Source: a virus. Taken from it: 21,023 bases of DNA. The stretch lies in IMG/VR virus record IMGVR_UViG_3300028883_000148, positions 1 through 21,023 of that record. The stretch is one strand, 5' to 3'. The notes beneath the pieces were generated by a model, which was not told the origin of the DNA, did no database searches, and worked only from the letters and a program-made list of their open reading frames with translations. Below are positions 1 to 6,727 of the stretch, one piece after another; position 1 is the first letter of the stretch; each line of letters opens with the position of its first letter. The translations under genes were made by a program, and so were the position numbers.

Positions 1-635
1 CGGCAATCGAGGCTCTCACTGGCGTCGTCTCCGCCCAATACGATACAACCCTCGACCGATTCTATATTATCACGACCGAAGCCTTCGCTCCGACGTATTC
101 GATCAACGACGGATCGGTCGTTGGAACGATTACGTTCGAAGTCGGAGATACAAGATCCGCTCCGGCTCATTCGATTGAGGTTTTTGTTGAGGGCGGGACC
201 GATCAAAACGTCGCGGAGAAGATCTGGGAAGTAAAGCCCTCCGGAATCCAGACTCACGGCGACGATTTTGCTACGGTTCAGGATTCAAACGGCGACGATC
301 AGGTTATATATTTCAGTCGCCCGGTGACGCAATATGCTCACCTTGAGATAACGATTACGAAGAATACAGAAGAAACATATCCGACCGATGGCGACAACCA
401 GATCAAGGCGAACGTCGTTGAATACGGGGAAGAAAACCTCGGCGTCGGCGATAACTTCATTCTTCAAAAGTTCGTCGGACCGGTCTTCGAGGTTTCCGGT
501 ATTGCAACGGTCGTGATCCGGATCGCAGTTACGGCAACGGCTGGCGGAACGCCCTCGTGGGGAACGTCGAATATTTCAATTCCGGACAACGAGGTTCTCG
601 CGTTCGCGACGACCCGGGTAACGGTAATCTCATGA
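1..635 (+). CDS. Baseplate J-like protein, C-terminal part
   Basis: The frame is open from the left edge (first full codon at base 3) and runs 210 codons to TGA at 633-635, so only the C-terminus is present. Residues about 58-85 have the pattern typical of Baseplate_J proteins (phage P2 gpJ / Mu gp47 family): a hydrophobic strand, V-E-G-G, then A-x-K-I-W and K-P-x-G-I-x-T-H-G. These proteins form the baseplate wedge of contractile tails, so the phage is probably a myovirus. The stop overlaps the next start as ATGA, indicating translational coupling to the next tail gene. The identification rests on pattern recognition of this C-terminal region. Confidence 0.8.
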   Translation, partial: AIEALTGVVSAQYDTTLDRFYIITTEAFAPTYSINDGSVVGTITFEVGDTRSAPAHSIEVFVEGGTDQNVAEKIWEVKPSGIQTHGDDFATVQDSNGDDQVIYFSRPVTQYAHLEITITKNTEETYPTDGDNQIKANVVEYGEENLGVGDNFILQKFVGPVFEVSGIATVVIRIAVTATAGGTPSWGTSNISIPDNEVLAFATTRVTVIS

Positions 636-1258
636 GCGAACTCACCTTTATCTCTGATCACGAGGATCAGGCAATCGCCCGTCTTGTAACTCAATTCCGA
701 GGCGAAGAGTATATCGAGGGGATTGTTGCTTCGCTCGTCTCTGAGATCCAGTCGCTTGAGGACGTCTTCGAGGAACTGGCAACGGAACGCGATGTAATGA
801 ACGCGGTCGGCGAACAACTCGATCTCCTCGGAGATCTTGTCGGGGAAAGCAGGAACGGTCGCGACGACGGCGAATATCGGATCGGGATCTTCATTCGGAT
901 CGGATCAAACGTATCTCACGGAACGCCCGAGGATCTTCTCGCGATCCTGATCCTTGCAACCGGTTCGGATTGGGGAAGAATCGTCGAACTGTTTCCGGCG
1001 GCGTTCAATCTGTATTGCGAAGACTTCGGATCAATCGTCGGCGAGGATCTCTACGATATCATATATCGGACCGCTCCGGCGGCGATCGGATCGACCTTGA
1101 TCGTGACCGGCGGAGGGGAGGCCCGGGGCGACCTTCTTGTCTTTGATCTTCCCGGAGAACATGAGACATACGGCGGCAAGGGATTGAGTGAACTCAATAC
1201 TTCGACCGGGCTCGATTATGAAAAGCTCGGCATTATCCCAGAAGCGATTACTTTTTAG
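632..1258 (+). CDS. DUF2612-like tail/baseplate protein
   Basis: 208 residues from the ATG at 632, which overlaps the Baseplate-J stop. An in-frame ATG at 557 is rejected because it lies inside the upstream gene. Residues about 45-100 contain the pattern Q-L-D-L-L-G-x-L-V-G-E-x-R-x-G-x-x-D-x-E-Y-R followed by N-x-S-x-G-T-x-E-D-L. This resembles DUF2612 and the gp48/gpI group of proteins that sit directly after Baseplate-J in contractile-tail phages and help build the baseplate wedge or join fibres to it. The middle is hydrophobic and aromatic, and the C-terminus is acidic. Position and motif agree. The exact role is inferred. Confidence 0.7.
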   Translation: MSELTFISDHEDQAIARLVTQFRGEEYIEGIVASLVSEIQSLEDVFEELATERDVMNAVGEQLDLLGDLVGESRNGRDDGEYRIGIFIRIGSNVSHGTPEDLLAILILATGSDWGRIVELFPAAFNLYCEDFGSIVGEDLYDIIYRTAPAAIGSTLIVTGGGEARGDLLVFDLPGEHETYGGKGLSELNTSTGLDYEKLGIIPEAITF

Positions 1259-1267
1259 AGGTTAAGA

Positions 1268-1918
1268 ATGGCAAAGCCGACAAAAGAACCAAAGTGGGCG
1301 ACAAGTGATCAGGTTGATCCTGTTTCCGGAATGGATAATGTGATCGATCCGACAACGGCTCAAGAAGATTACGGGTATACTTACAAGGATTACCCGTCGC
1401 GGCAAATATGGAACTATTTGTTCCGATGGATTTATAATTGGCTCAAGTACTTCGAAACCGAAACCGATAATCCGGGCGTTTCTGGCGATTCGGGGCTCGG
1501 AACGGCGGCGGGGAAAGATTACGGAACAGACGTCGGCAAACTTCCCGAGAATACGGAAGCTCTCGCCCTCAATAAAGGGGCATACAGAAAGCGCGTTATC
1601 GCCTATCAATTTACGAAGACAGTTGCAACGTCAACCGTGTATCTATTCACAACCGCCGCCGCCGATGGGATTCCGCTTCCCGAGGCAGGAACAGTCGTGA
1701 AGCTCAAGGTTTGGGACGGAACGTCTGTTTTTACTGCGAGTCTTAATCCGGAGAACTTTGCCGAGGGAGACACTTTAAACCTTCTTTTTGCGTGGGGTGG
1801 ATCCAACTTCGGTTGTAATATCGTGAAGAACGGGGCGACCTCTGCAATGGGAATCGCTTCGGGAATTGCCGGGTCCGTTACGTTATATATAACGGTTGAG
1901 TATCAATACACTGACTGA
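1268..1918 (+). CDS. Tail fibre-like protein
   Basis: 216 residues, with GAGG at 1258-1261 upstream of the ATG. Residues 1-60 match a common opening of phage tail-fibre and receptor-binding proteins: W-A-T-S, D-P-x-S-G, N-V-x-D-P, a tyrosine-rich turn, P-S-R-Q-x-W-N-Y, then W-x-Y-N-W-L-K-Y-F-E. This segment attaches the fibre to the baseplate. The rest alternates polar and hydrophobic residues with many Gly, Ala and Thr, compatible with a beta-rich shaft or tip. At 216 residues it is short for a complete fibre, so it may be an adaptor or a small fibre. Its position after baseplate genes and before lysis genes fits. No chaperone gene is visible. Confidence 0.6.
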   Translation: MAKPTKEPKWATSDQVDPVSGMDNVIDPTTAQEDYGYTYKDYPSRQIWNYLFRWIYNWLKYFETETDNPGVSGDSGLGTAAGKDYGTDVGKLPENTEALALNKGAYRKRVIAYQFTKTVATSTVYLFTTAAADGIPLPEAGTVVKLKVWDGTSVFTASLNPENFAEGDTLNLLFAWGGSNFGCNIVKNGATSAMGIASGIAGSVTLYITVEYQYTD

Positions 1919-1927
1919 GAGGAACCG

Positions 1928-2728
1928 ATGAAAGCAAAGACATTGAGAACGATCATTCTCGTTTTATTGGTAATTCTGATCGCGACGCCGGTTGTCATGT
2001 ATGCCGTCTTTATGGAACGACTTGATTATCTTGATCGCGTTCTGGATCAAGTCGAAGCGCGTAACGATTCGATTCGGCAGGTTGACAGTATCACATACCA
2101 GCGATATGCGCTCGAAGTGAAGAATGATCGCGAGATCCGTGATCAGGTCGAGGCGAATCTTCGGAGACTTCTCGAAGGAAAGATTCGGGCATATACTGAA
2201 CTCTCAATACAGCTTGAAACTCTTCGCGATTCGATCTCTAATTCAGAACCGCCGGATCAGATCGACACTCTCCAGAACGGAATGATCCGAATATCATTCC
2301 CGGCAAGCAGGCGAGAATACCCGGGATATAATATATCTCTTCAGCCGACGGTCTTTGTCCCAAAGGTTCACGGTCTTCGACCGGACTCAGTGCAAGTTTC
2401 TAGTGTTATCGAGACGGAATTCGATCCGATCGGCATCGATATCGTATTGACTGAAAATAAAAGCGGGATCTGGGAGACGACTGTTCGAAGCGATTCGCCT
2501 ATATTTAATGGAGCCAGCTCACTCGAAACGTTCGTGAATCCGTATAGAGAGGGATTCTTCGACCGATTGTTCTTGTCCGGAGGGATTGGTGTTCAATCTC
2601 CCGGCGGGATATACGCTTCTGCTGGAATTGGTTATAAATGGACTCGGATTCGGGTAATTGCCGGACCGGGCGTCTCTGGGCTTGAGCTTGGAGGCGAAGT
2701 GAAAGTATCGTCTCTATGGCCCTTTTAA
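1928..2728 (+). CDS. Membrane-anchored coiled-coil protein with C-terminal beta region
   Basis: 266 residues, with a strong SD (GAGAGGAACCG) before the ATG. Residues 8-28 form one hydrophobic segment without a signal-peptidase site, so a signal anchor with the C-terminus outside the inner membrane is likely. Residues 30-105 are charged heptad-like sequence, probably coiled coil. Residues 110-205 look globular. Residues 210-266 show about four amphipathic strands rich in Gly and aromatics and end in W-P-F, resembling the C-terminal Phe signal of outer-membrane barrels. It lies just before holin and endolysin. No family was recognised with confidence; a spanin-like role or an envelope-bound tail component are possibilities. 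Confidence 0.6.
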   Translation: MKAKTLRTIILVLLVILIATPVVMYAVFMERLDYLDRVLDQVEARNDSIRQVDSITYQRYALEVKNDREIRDQVEANLRRLLEGKIRAYTELSIQLETLRDSISNSEPPDQIDTLQNGMIRISFPASRREYPGYNISLQPTVFVPKVHGLRPDSVQVSSVIETEFDPIGIDIVLTENKSGIWETTVRSDSPIFNGASSLETFVNPYREGFFDRLFLSGGIGVQSPGGIYASAGIGYKWTRIRVIAGPGVSGLELGGEVKVSSLWPF

Positions 2729-2738
2729 AGGGTTCGCT

Positions 2739-3257
2739 ATGTATTATCGAAAATATATCGACGAAGATCCGGAGGTTCCCGTGACCTATTTACTCGGAAC
2801 GGTCGCCAGTTCCCTCAGTAATTATGGGACAAAGACGATCATATCTGCACTTGCATCTCTGATCGGAGTAATCGTCGGGCCGTGGAACCCGGTATATACG
2901 GCGGCGATTATTCTTCTCCTTGCAGATCAAGTGACGGGAACGGTTTCCTCGATAACAAGGGGCGAATTCTCGGCAACGGTCCTCGGCAAAAAGACAGCGT
3001 TCAAGATCATTATCTATGGTATTGCCTTTATAATGGCCCATCAAATTGCTCAAATTGGCTATAATACCGAAGGTTCAAGGCTTCGCGATCTCTTTGAGTT
3101 CCATCGCCTTCTCGTAAACTTTGTCGCGACGTGGATTGCAATTACGGAGTGGGAAAGCGTCGGGAAAAATATCCGATCCATCGGCGGGCGATGGCCCTCA
3201 ATTGCGTCGCTTGTTGCGCTTGGGTTCAAAATCAAAAAGATTCTGAAGGGCAAATAA
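2739..3257 (+). CDS. Phage holin (holin family 4-like)
   Basis: 172 residues. Hydrophobic segments lie near residues 35-47, 52-63, 88-106 and 125-136. The pattern L-L-A-D-Q-V-T-G, a short polar stretch with G-x-x-S-A-T-V-x-G-K-K, then a hydrophobic helix and I-T-E-W-E-S-V-G-K-N-I resembles the phage holin_4 / Cp-1-like family. These proteins open the inner membrane at lysis so that the endolysin can leave. It overlaps the next gene (TAATG) and is followed by the endolysin. A second in-frame start, GTG at 2781 (codon 15), has a better SD (GGAGG, 5 nt spacing) than the first ATG. The extra 14 residues are strongly charged, as in dual-start holin/antiholin pairs. Confidence 0.75.
   Translation: MYYRKYIDEDPEVPVTYLLGTVASSLSNYGTKTIISALASLIGVIVGPWNPVYTAAIILLLADQVTGTVSSITRGEFSATVLGKKTAFKIIIYGIAFIMAHQIAQIGYNTEGSRLRDLFEFHRLLVNFVATWIAITEWESVGKNIRSIGGRWPSIASLVALGFKIKKILKGK
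2771..2783 (+). promoter_or_regulatory. Internal SD and GTG start of the holin
   Basis: GGAGG at 2771-2775 stands 5 nt before the in-frame GTG at 2781. Use of both starts would give a 172-residue and a 158-residue product from one gene. Confidence 0.45.
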
Positions 3258-3475
3258 TGTTCAAGACAAAAAGACAGCGAGCGACATATATCGGAATCTT
3301 TTCGATTTTGTTTATAGTCGGATTGAGTTCGATCCGTCCGGAGATTGGTTCGGTTTCAACGGTCGCGATTGGTGCGATTGGAACAATGGTTGCCGGATAT
3401 ATCGCCTCTCAGGGAGTAAGTGATACGTGGGGCAAAGATAATCCAAACAGGAGGACCGATGAGCAGGAAGCTTGA
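3257..3475 (+). CDS. Small two-TM membrane protein
   Basis: 72 residues, starting at the ATG that overlaps the holin stop (TAATG, 3255-3259). Residues about 10-27 and 33-50 form two hydrophobic segments rich in Ile, Gly and Val. The N-terminus is basic (K-T-K-R-Q-R) and the C-terminus charged, with R-R near residues 65-66. The gene overlaps the start of the endolysin by 17 bp. Its position between holin and endolysin, small size and topology suggest a holin-like or antiholin-like accessory protein. No family was recognised. Confidence 0.7.
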   Translation: MFKTKRQRATYIGIFSILFIVGLSSIRPEIGSVSTVAIGAIGTMVAGYIASQGVSDTWGKDNPNRRTDEQEA

Positions 3476-3974
3476 AGACCTTAATCTCGAGACCCGTGGA
3501 AAGTGTCGCAACGTTCTTTCACTTTGTGAAGCCCGGGGAATCGATGTTGTTCTTCTGAATACCCGACGAAGCTTCGAGGAACAGGCAAGGCTTTACCGGA
3601 AGGGAAGATCGATCTGCAAGATCCAAGAGAAAGAGGATGAGCTTCGCTTCAAATGGGGGCGTCCTGATCTTGCAGAGATCTTGATCAACGTCGGACCGCA
3701 AGCCGGGAAGTTGATTGTAACGAACGCCGGACCGGGGCAATCGATTCACAACTATGGAGGAGCGTTCGATTCCGTAGTACTCATGAACGGGAAGGCGGTC
3801 TGGGAGATCAACGACGGCGTGAACGACGAGGAGGAGCTTGAACTCTGGAATCGTTACGGCTCAATCGTCGAAGAGTGCGGTCTCGAATGGGGAGGGCGAT
3901 GGACTGATCCAGCCGATTACCCTCACGCTCAAGAGCCGGGCGTGGACTGGCGGGATCTGATAAGGGCGGGATAA
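3459..3974 (+). CDS. Endolysin, peptidase M15-type (L-Ala-D-Glu / D-Ala-D-Ala peptidase)
   Basis: 171 residues from the ATG at 3459, preceded by AGGAGGA at 3449-3455. An earlier in-frame ATG (3420) lacks an SD and lies deeper in the previous gene. T-R-R-S-F-E-E-Q-A-R-L-Y-R-K-G-R (residues 35-50) is the classic N-terminal signature of M15C-type phage lysins. S-x-H97-N-Y-G-G-A-F-D104 supplies two zinc ligands, and the third is H156 in the segment following W-G-G-x-W. The enzyme cuts stem peptides of peptidoglycan. There is no signal peptide, so release depends on the neighbouring holin. Relative to short M15C lysins it has an insertion of about 30 residues around 52-90. Last gene of the + operon. 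Confidence 0.88.
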   Translation: MSRKLEDLNLETRGKCRNVLSLCEARGIDVVLLNTRRSFEEQARLYRKGRSICKIQEKEDELRFKWGRPDLAEILINVGPQAGKLIVTNAGPGQSIHNYGGAFDSVVLMNGKAVWEINDGVNDEEELELWNRYGSIVEECGLEWGGRWTDPADYPHAQEPGVDWRDLIRAG

Positions 3975-4004
3975 CCGTCGCTTCATGTACTCTCCCTTGC
4001 GAAA

Positions 4005-4031
4005 GAGCCCGGGCGTCGCGCACCCGGGCTC
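4005..4031. terminator. Hairpin between convergent operons
   Basis: A perfect 9-bp inverted repeat, GAGCCCGGG (4005-4013) and CCCGGGCTC (4023-4031), with a 9-nt loop. It separates the + strand lysis genes from the - strand genes and can form in both transcripts. Neither side has a clear T-run, so intrinsic termination is likely but not textbook. Confidence 0.6.
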
Positions 4032-4038
4032 GATTCAT

Positions 4039-4566
4039 TTACATCTGTTCGACTTGTTTTCGATATTTTTCGAAAGCCCAATTGAGAAGATCATTATCGC
4101 GTAATATGGAATTACAATCCTCCAGGCGCGACGACTGAAAAATAAGATCTCCGCCACCGTCAACAAGATCAAGAATCCCGTATTCGTCGAAATGCCCGAA
4201 GTTATCTTGTGTTGGATCCTCGTATCGGACAACCCAGAAAAACTCCCCAGACTTTTTCGTCGGGTGATATTTTGAATGAATACTTACTTCATGGACAAAA
4301 ACATGAGAACGAAGGATTCCAAGAGCGGCCTCTTTCTCACGCCGGGCGATTGCCGCGTTCGCAAACATAACCGCCTCTTCAATCTTTGTGAGGGCGAGCG
4401 ACTGTTCACGGCTCGCGGGAGTTGATCTGAGAATCTGTTGAGCAAGGTTTTTCGCTTGCTCCCGGATTGCCTCATATCTTTCGCTCTGCCCTTTAAAAGG
4501 GGCGTGATATGTAAAGCAAAGATCGATTTCATCAACTTGGGTTTCCCGTAAGCGATAATTAATCAT
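4039..4566 (-). CDS. Acb2/Tad1-like cyclic-nucleotide sponge with extra C-terminal domain
   Basis: 175 residues, with AAGGAG before the ATG. Residues 17-76 carry the hallmark of the Acb2/Tad1 hairpin family: F-T-Y-H-x-P, G-Q-x-E-R-Y-E-x-I-R-x-x-A-K, then S-R-E-Q-S-L-A-L-T-K-I-E-E-A-V-M-F-A-N-A-A-I-A-R. Known members are phage proteins that bind and sequester cyclic oligonucleotide or cADPR-type signals, blocking CBASS or Thoeris defence. The typical Acb2 is about 95 residues. Here about 90 further residues follow (roughly 88-175), mixed alpha/beta, with F-F-W-V-V-R-Y and an acidic, Asp/Gly-rich middle, not recognised. The signal bound by this protein is unknown. It is the last gene of the - strand operon, next to small accessory genes, as is usual for anti-defence genes. 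Confidence 0.82.
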   Translation of the reverse strand: MINYRLRETQVDEIDLCFTYHAPFKGQSERYEAIREQAKNLAQQILRSTPASREQSLALTKIEEAVMFANAAIARREKEAALGILRSHVFVHEVSIHSKYHPTKKSGEFFWVVRYEDPTQDNFGHFDEYGILDLVDGGGDLIFQSSRLEDCNSILRDNDLLNWAFEKYRKQVEQM

Positions 4567-4579
4567 ACTCTCTCCTTGT

Positions 4580-4798
4580 TTACTTCCTCGGTTTATGTTT
4601 GAAGCTTCGGACCGACTTCATTATGGCCCGGTCGTGGCGTTCTTGATACATTCTTTCGTCAAACTCGCGATCTCCCGCCTCTTCCTTCCTGCGGTCAATC
4701 GTACAACGAGAACACTCGCCCTTTACGCTCAACCATACAACCTCGCGACTACAAGTCTCACATATTTTCGGAGCGTTCGATCCAGTTGTCTTCGACAT
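4580..4798 (-). CDS. Small zinc-ribbon protein
   Basis: 72 residues. Two Cys pairs, C13-x2-C16 and C29-x2-C32, form a likely zinc ribbon, followed by a very charged C-terminal tail of Arg, Lys, Glu and Asp. GAGG lies 6 nt before the ATG. The gene overlaps the 3' end of the nuclease gene by 41 bp. A nucleic-acid or protein-binding role is plausible but unproven. Confidence 0.65.
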   Translation of the reverse strand: MSKTTGSNAPKICETCSREVVWLSVKGECSRCTIDRRKEEAGDREFDERMYQERHDRAIMKSVRSFKHKPRK

Positions 4799-5270
4799 TG
4801 TCGCCTCTGAGTTTTTTCGGCTTTCTCTGAAAAGATCTGAATCTGAATGGGTAACGCGATGCCGCGATCCTGAACTTTACCCGGGCGTCTTCTTCCCACC
4901 CTCGCGGTCCCTTAATCTCGATCAGTTCGATCGTTCCGTCGTTCATCATTATATCGAAGTCTGGCGTATAGAAAACAGTCGGCTTGTGATCAGGATCGGA
5001 CACTACAAGCTTAATTGACTCAAACGAGAGCCAAGTAATTCGACCGTCTTGATATCGCGGAAGAATCCACTCAAGAAAGAACGCCTTCTCCGTCTGATTC
5101 ATCTTCCCGGGGCGGTGAACGCCGCGAGCCTTTGCAGTCGAAGTAGTTTGCTTCTTCTGGGTCGATCTCTTGGTCGAACTCTGGGAACTCGATTCGAAGA
5201 GATGAGGATTCCTCTTCTTGATCCCGGGCTTGCTCAGGATCGTCTCCGCTTCTTCCTTTGTCAGCGGCAA
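4758..5270 (-). CDS. PD-(D/E)XK family nuclease (DUF1064-like)
   Basis: 170 residues from a TTG at 5268-5270, chosen because GGAGGG ends 4 nt upstream; the open frame also has a TTG at 5294 without an SD. After a Ser/Lys/Gln-rich linker (residues 25-56), the core has E61, Y-T-P-D104-F, and E118-I-K120-G. This is the PD...ExK arrangement of the PD-(D/E)XK fold, followed by a helix and basic C-terminus. The layout resembles DUF1064 and related phage nucleases, which are thought to act on DNA junctions or ends; substrate here unknown. The N-terminal N-P-H-L segment is also common in this group. The first 200 bp overlap the upstream ORF in another frame. Confidence 0.75.
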   Translation of the reverse strand: MPLTKEEAETILSKPGIKKRNPHLFESSSQSSTKRSTQKKQTTSTAKARGVHRPGKMNQTEKAFFLEWILPRYQDGRITWLSFESIKLVVSDPDHKPTVFYTPDFDIMMNDGTIELIEIKGPRGWEEDARVKFRIAASRYPFRFRSFQRKPKKLRGDNVEDNWIERSENM

Positions 5271-5457
5271 GCTTCCCTCCGATCTTGTCAGCAATCACGA
5301 TAATGAGATCCGCCTTTTCGCGAACCTGATTCGCCGCAACCAGCAAATGAGTACGGGACTCTTCATCTCCAATCTCGCCCGCGACGGCATCATAAAACGA
5401 TGCAGACGAACGAAGCCAGTCGGCTGAGATCCGTAATAGCGATGGGTAATCTTTCAT
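5071..5457 (-). CDS. Hypothetical protein overlapping the nuclease gene
   Basis: 128 residues, starting at an ATG coupled to the upstream stop (ATGA at 5454-5457). The SD is weak. Residues 1-60 look like a helical bundle with a hydrophobic I-I-V-I segment near 53-56. From about residue 65 the sequence is very acidic (E-E-E, D-P-E-E) and this half lies in the 200-bp overlap with the nuclease gene in another frame. No family was recognised. The N-terminal half outside the overlap has normal codon use and would otherwise leave a gap, so a gene here is likely. Confidence 0.55.
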   Translation of the reverse strand: MKDYPSLLRISADWLRSSASFYDAVAGEIGDEESRTHLLVAANQVREKADLIIVIADKIGGKLAADKGRSGDDPEQARDQEEESSSLRIEFPEFDQEIDPEEANYFDCKGSRRSPPREDESDGEGVLS

Positions 5458-5573
5458 AGCCAGAAGACCCGGTAAGATCCCGGAAGATCGCCTTCTTTCA
5501 CGAGGGCGACGCGATCTCTGTAATTGACTGCATACGCCTCGCCCGGGAGATCAAGAAACTCGTTCAAGCTCAT
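5454..5573 (-). CDS. Very small hypothetical protein (39 aa)
   Basis: 39 residues from the ATG at 5571-5573, preceded by GAGG and the TAA of the upstream gene with 1 nt between. A longer in-frame reading from 5711 overlaps the neighbour heavily and lacks an SD. The sequence is N-E-F-L-D-L-P-G-E-A-Y followed by a strand-rich end (R-V-A-L-V-K-E-G...Y-R-V-F-W-L). No family was recognised. Start and stop couple to both neighbours (ATGA downstream). Confidence 0.5.
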   Translation of the reverse strand: MSLNEFLDLPGEAYAVNYRDRVALVKEGDLPGSYRVFWL

Positions 5574-5574
5574 A

Positions 5575-5817
5575 TTATCCTCGCCGGTAAGATCCAATTT
5601 CTCCCGGAGGGAGATTGGGGATCGATGAATCAGGGGCAAGCTCTTCAAAATAGCTTGTTTTGAGCTGTCTGATCGGAACTGGGGCGACTGATCTTCCGAC
5701 CGGCTGAACATACAATCTCCCGCTTACCTTGTAAATGTCGACGACTTGCCCGTCTTTGTCTTTTGCGTGAGATCCGACAAAATATCGCCCGTTATTGCTT
5801 GGTTTCCCGTACGGCAT
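5575..5817 (-). CDS. Hypothetical protein (80 aa)
   Basis: 80 residues, ATG at 5815-5817, two bases after the upstream stop. The sequence reads as a small beta-rich domain: G-R-Y-F-V-G-S-H-A-K-D-K-D-G-Q-V-V-D-I-Y-K-V-S-G-R is a turn with strands, followed by a looser Pro/Ser-rich C-terminus. No cysteines. No family was recognised. Tight spacing places it in the same operon. Confidence 0.55.
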   Translation of the reverse strand: MPYGKPSNNGRYFVGSHAKDKDGQVVDIYKVSGRLYVQPVGRSVAPVPIRQLKTSYFEELAPDSSIPNLPPGEIGSYRRG

Positions 5818-5819
5818 AT

Positions 5820-6284
5820 CTACCTCGCTTTTTTTTGCTGGAGAACATAGCGATCGATCAGGAGATACGAATCGTCGACTCCTGCGATTGCTTTTTCCCC
5901 TTTATTTGTTAAATGGTATCGATAGGACCACGACCTCCCGTCTTGGATCCTCTCTCGATCAAGGAACCCTCTGGCGAACAGCCGGGGAGCCCAATCACTA
6001 AGATAGAATCCTTCAGATTCAAAGAACTCCCAATTCTGCCAGTATTGCACGAGCGGAACCGGGTTTACGATATATGTCCCAGTCTTTTCGTGATCTGTAA
6101 AATCAAACGGGACTTGAATCTCGCGTTGATTCGGATCGTAATTTTTGCCGTAATGATTAATAATTGCAAGAACGATACATTCAATCGGTTCCGCGTTCTG
6201 GAGTGTCGCCGGGATTGCCGCCTCTTTTTTGATCTTCGGAACCTGTTCAACGAGTCCCGGAAAAGATTCCTGTTTCCTACTCAT
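5820..6284 (-). CDS. Putative winged-helix protein
   Basis: 154 residues; the ATG overlaps the upstream stop (ATGA at 6281-6284) and GGGAGG precedes it. Residues 95-135 look like the end of a winged helix: W-A-P-R-L-F-A-R-G-F-L-D-R, a turn, then Y-R-Y-H-L-T-N-K-G-E-K-A-I. This wing-and-helix pattern is common in phage DNA-binding regulators. The N-terminal half has an acidic patch and P-F-D-F-T-D. No family was recognised, so a DNA-binding role is an inference. Confidence 0.55.
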   Translation of the reverse strand: MSRKQESFPGLVEQVPKIKKEAAIPATLQNAEPIECIVLAIINHYGKNYDPNQREIQVPFDFTDHEKTGTYIVNPVPLVQYWQNWEFFESEGFYLSDWAPRLFARGFLDRERIQDGRSWSYRYHLTNKGEKAIAGVDDSYLLIDRYVLQQKKAR

Positions 6285-6649
6285 AAGAAGAGCCTCCCTT
6301 GCGACGATCCCTTTTCCATCGATTCACGGGTCTTTTTCATTACGGAATAGATTGTGTATATCTTTTGCGCCCTCGCCTCAAGGTGTCTCATTGTAAGATC
6401 AAGCTCGGACGCTTTGATCGCAGTAAAGTAACCCTTAGACGTTGATCCAATCGGCTCGCCGGTAACCCTAAGATATTGAACGATCGTTCTCAGTTCACGA
6501 ACGTTAATCCCGAACTCTCGGCAAAGACTCGAGGATAATACAGGATTATCGATCGTGAACGATAACAGGCGGAGCCGGACCGCATTTACAAGCTTCTCAA
6601 GCTTCGGCGATATTGTAAAGGTAAAGTCTTCGAATCCCGGGAGTTTCAT
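6281..6649 (-). CDS. Winged-helix DNA-binding phage protein
   Basis: 122 residues with a strong SD (GAGGGAACCG) before the ATG. Residues 36-80 form a winged helix: L-S-S-S-L-C-R-E-F-G-I-N-V-R-E-L-R-T-I-V-Q-Y-L-R, then G-E-P-I-G-S-x-x-x-G-Y-F at the wing. A C-terminal helix (85-112) follows with M-R-H-L-E-A-R-A-Q-K-I. This resembles a common class of phage HTH proteins in which the helix after the wing carries E-A-R-A or similar. It may regulate transcription or take part in replication. First gene after the hairpin at 6671-6696. Confidence 0.65.
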   Translation of the reverse strand: MKLPGFEDFTFTISPKLEKLVNAVRLRLLSFTIDNPVLSSSLCREFGINVRELRTIVQYLRVTGEPIGSTSKGYFTAIKASELDLTMRHLEARAQKIYTIYSVMKKTRESMEKGSSQGRLFL

Positions 6650-6670
6650 CGGTTCCCTCTCGAAGTAAAG

Positions 6671-6696
6671 CCCGGACCGGGGCGACCCGGCCCGGG
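6671..6696. terminator. GC-rich hairpin, possible terminator
   Basis: Arms CCCGGACCGGG (6671-6681) and CCCGGCCCGGG (6686-6696) pair over 11 positions with one A-C mismatch, and the loop is GCGA. It lies in the 78-bp gap between two - strand genes. No T-run follows on the - strand, so it may be a processing or attenuation site instead. Confidence 0.45.
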
Positions 6697-6727
6697 TATA
6701 ATTGCCTTAATCAAAAAGAGGTCTCAA

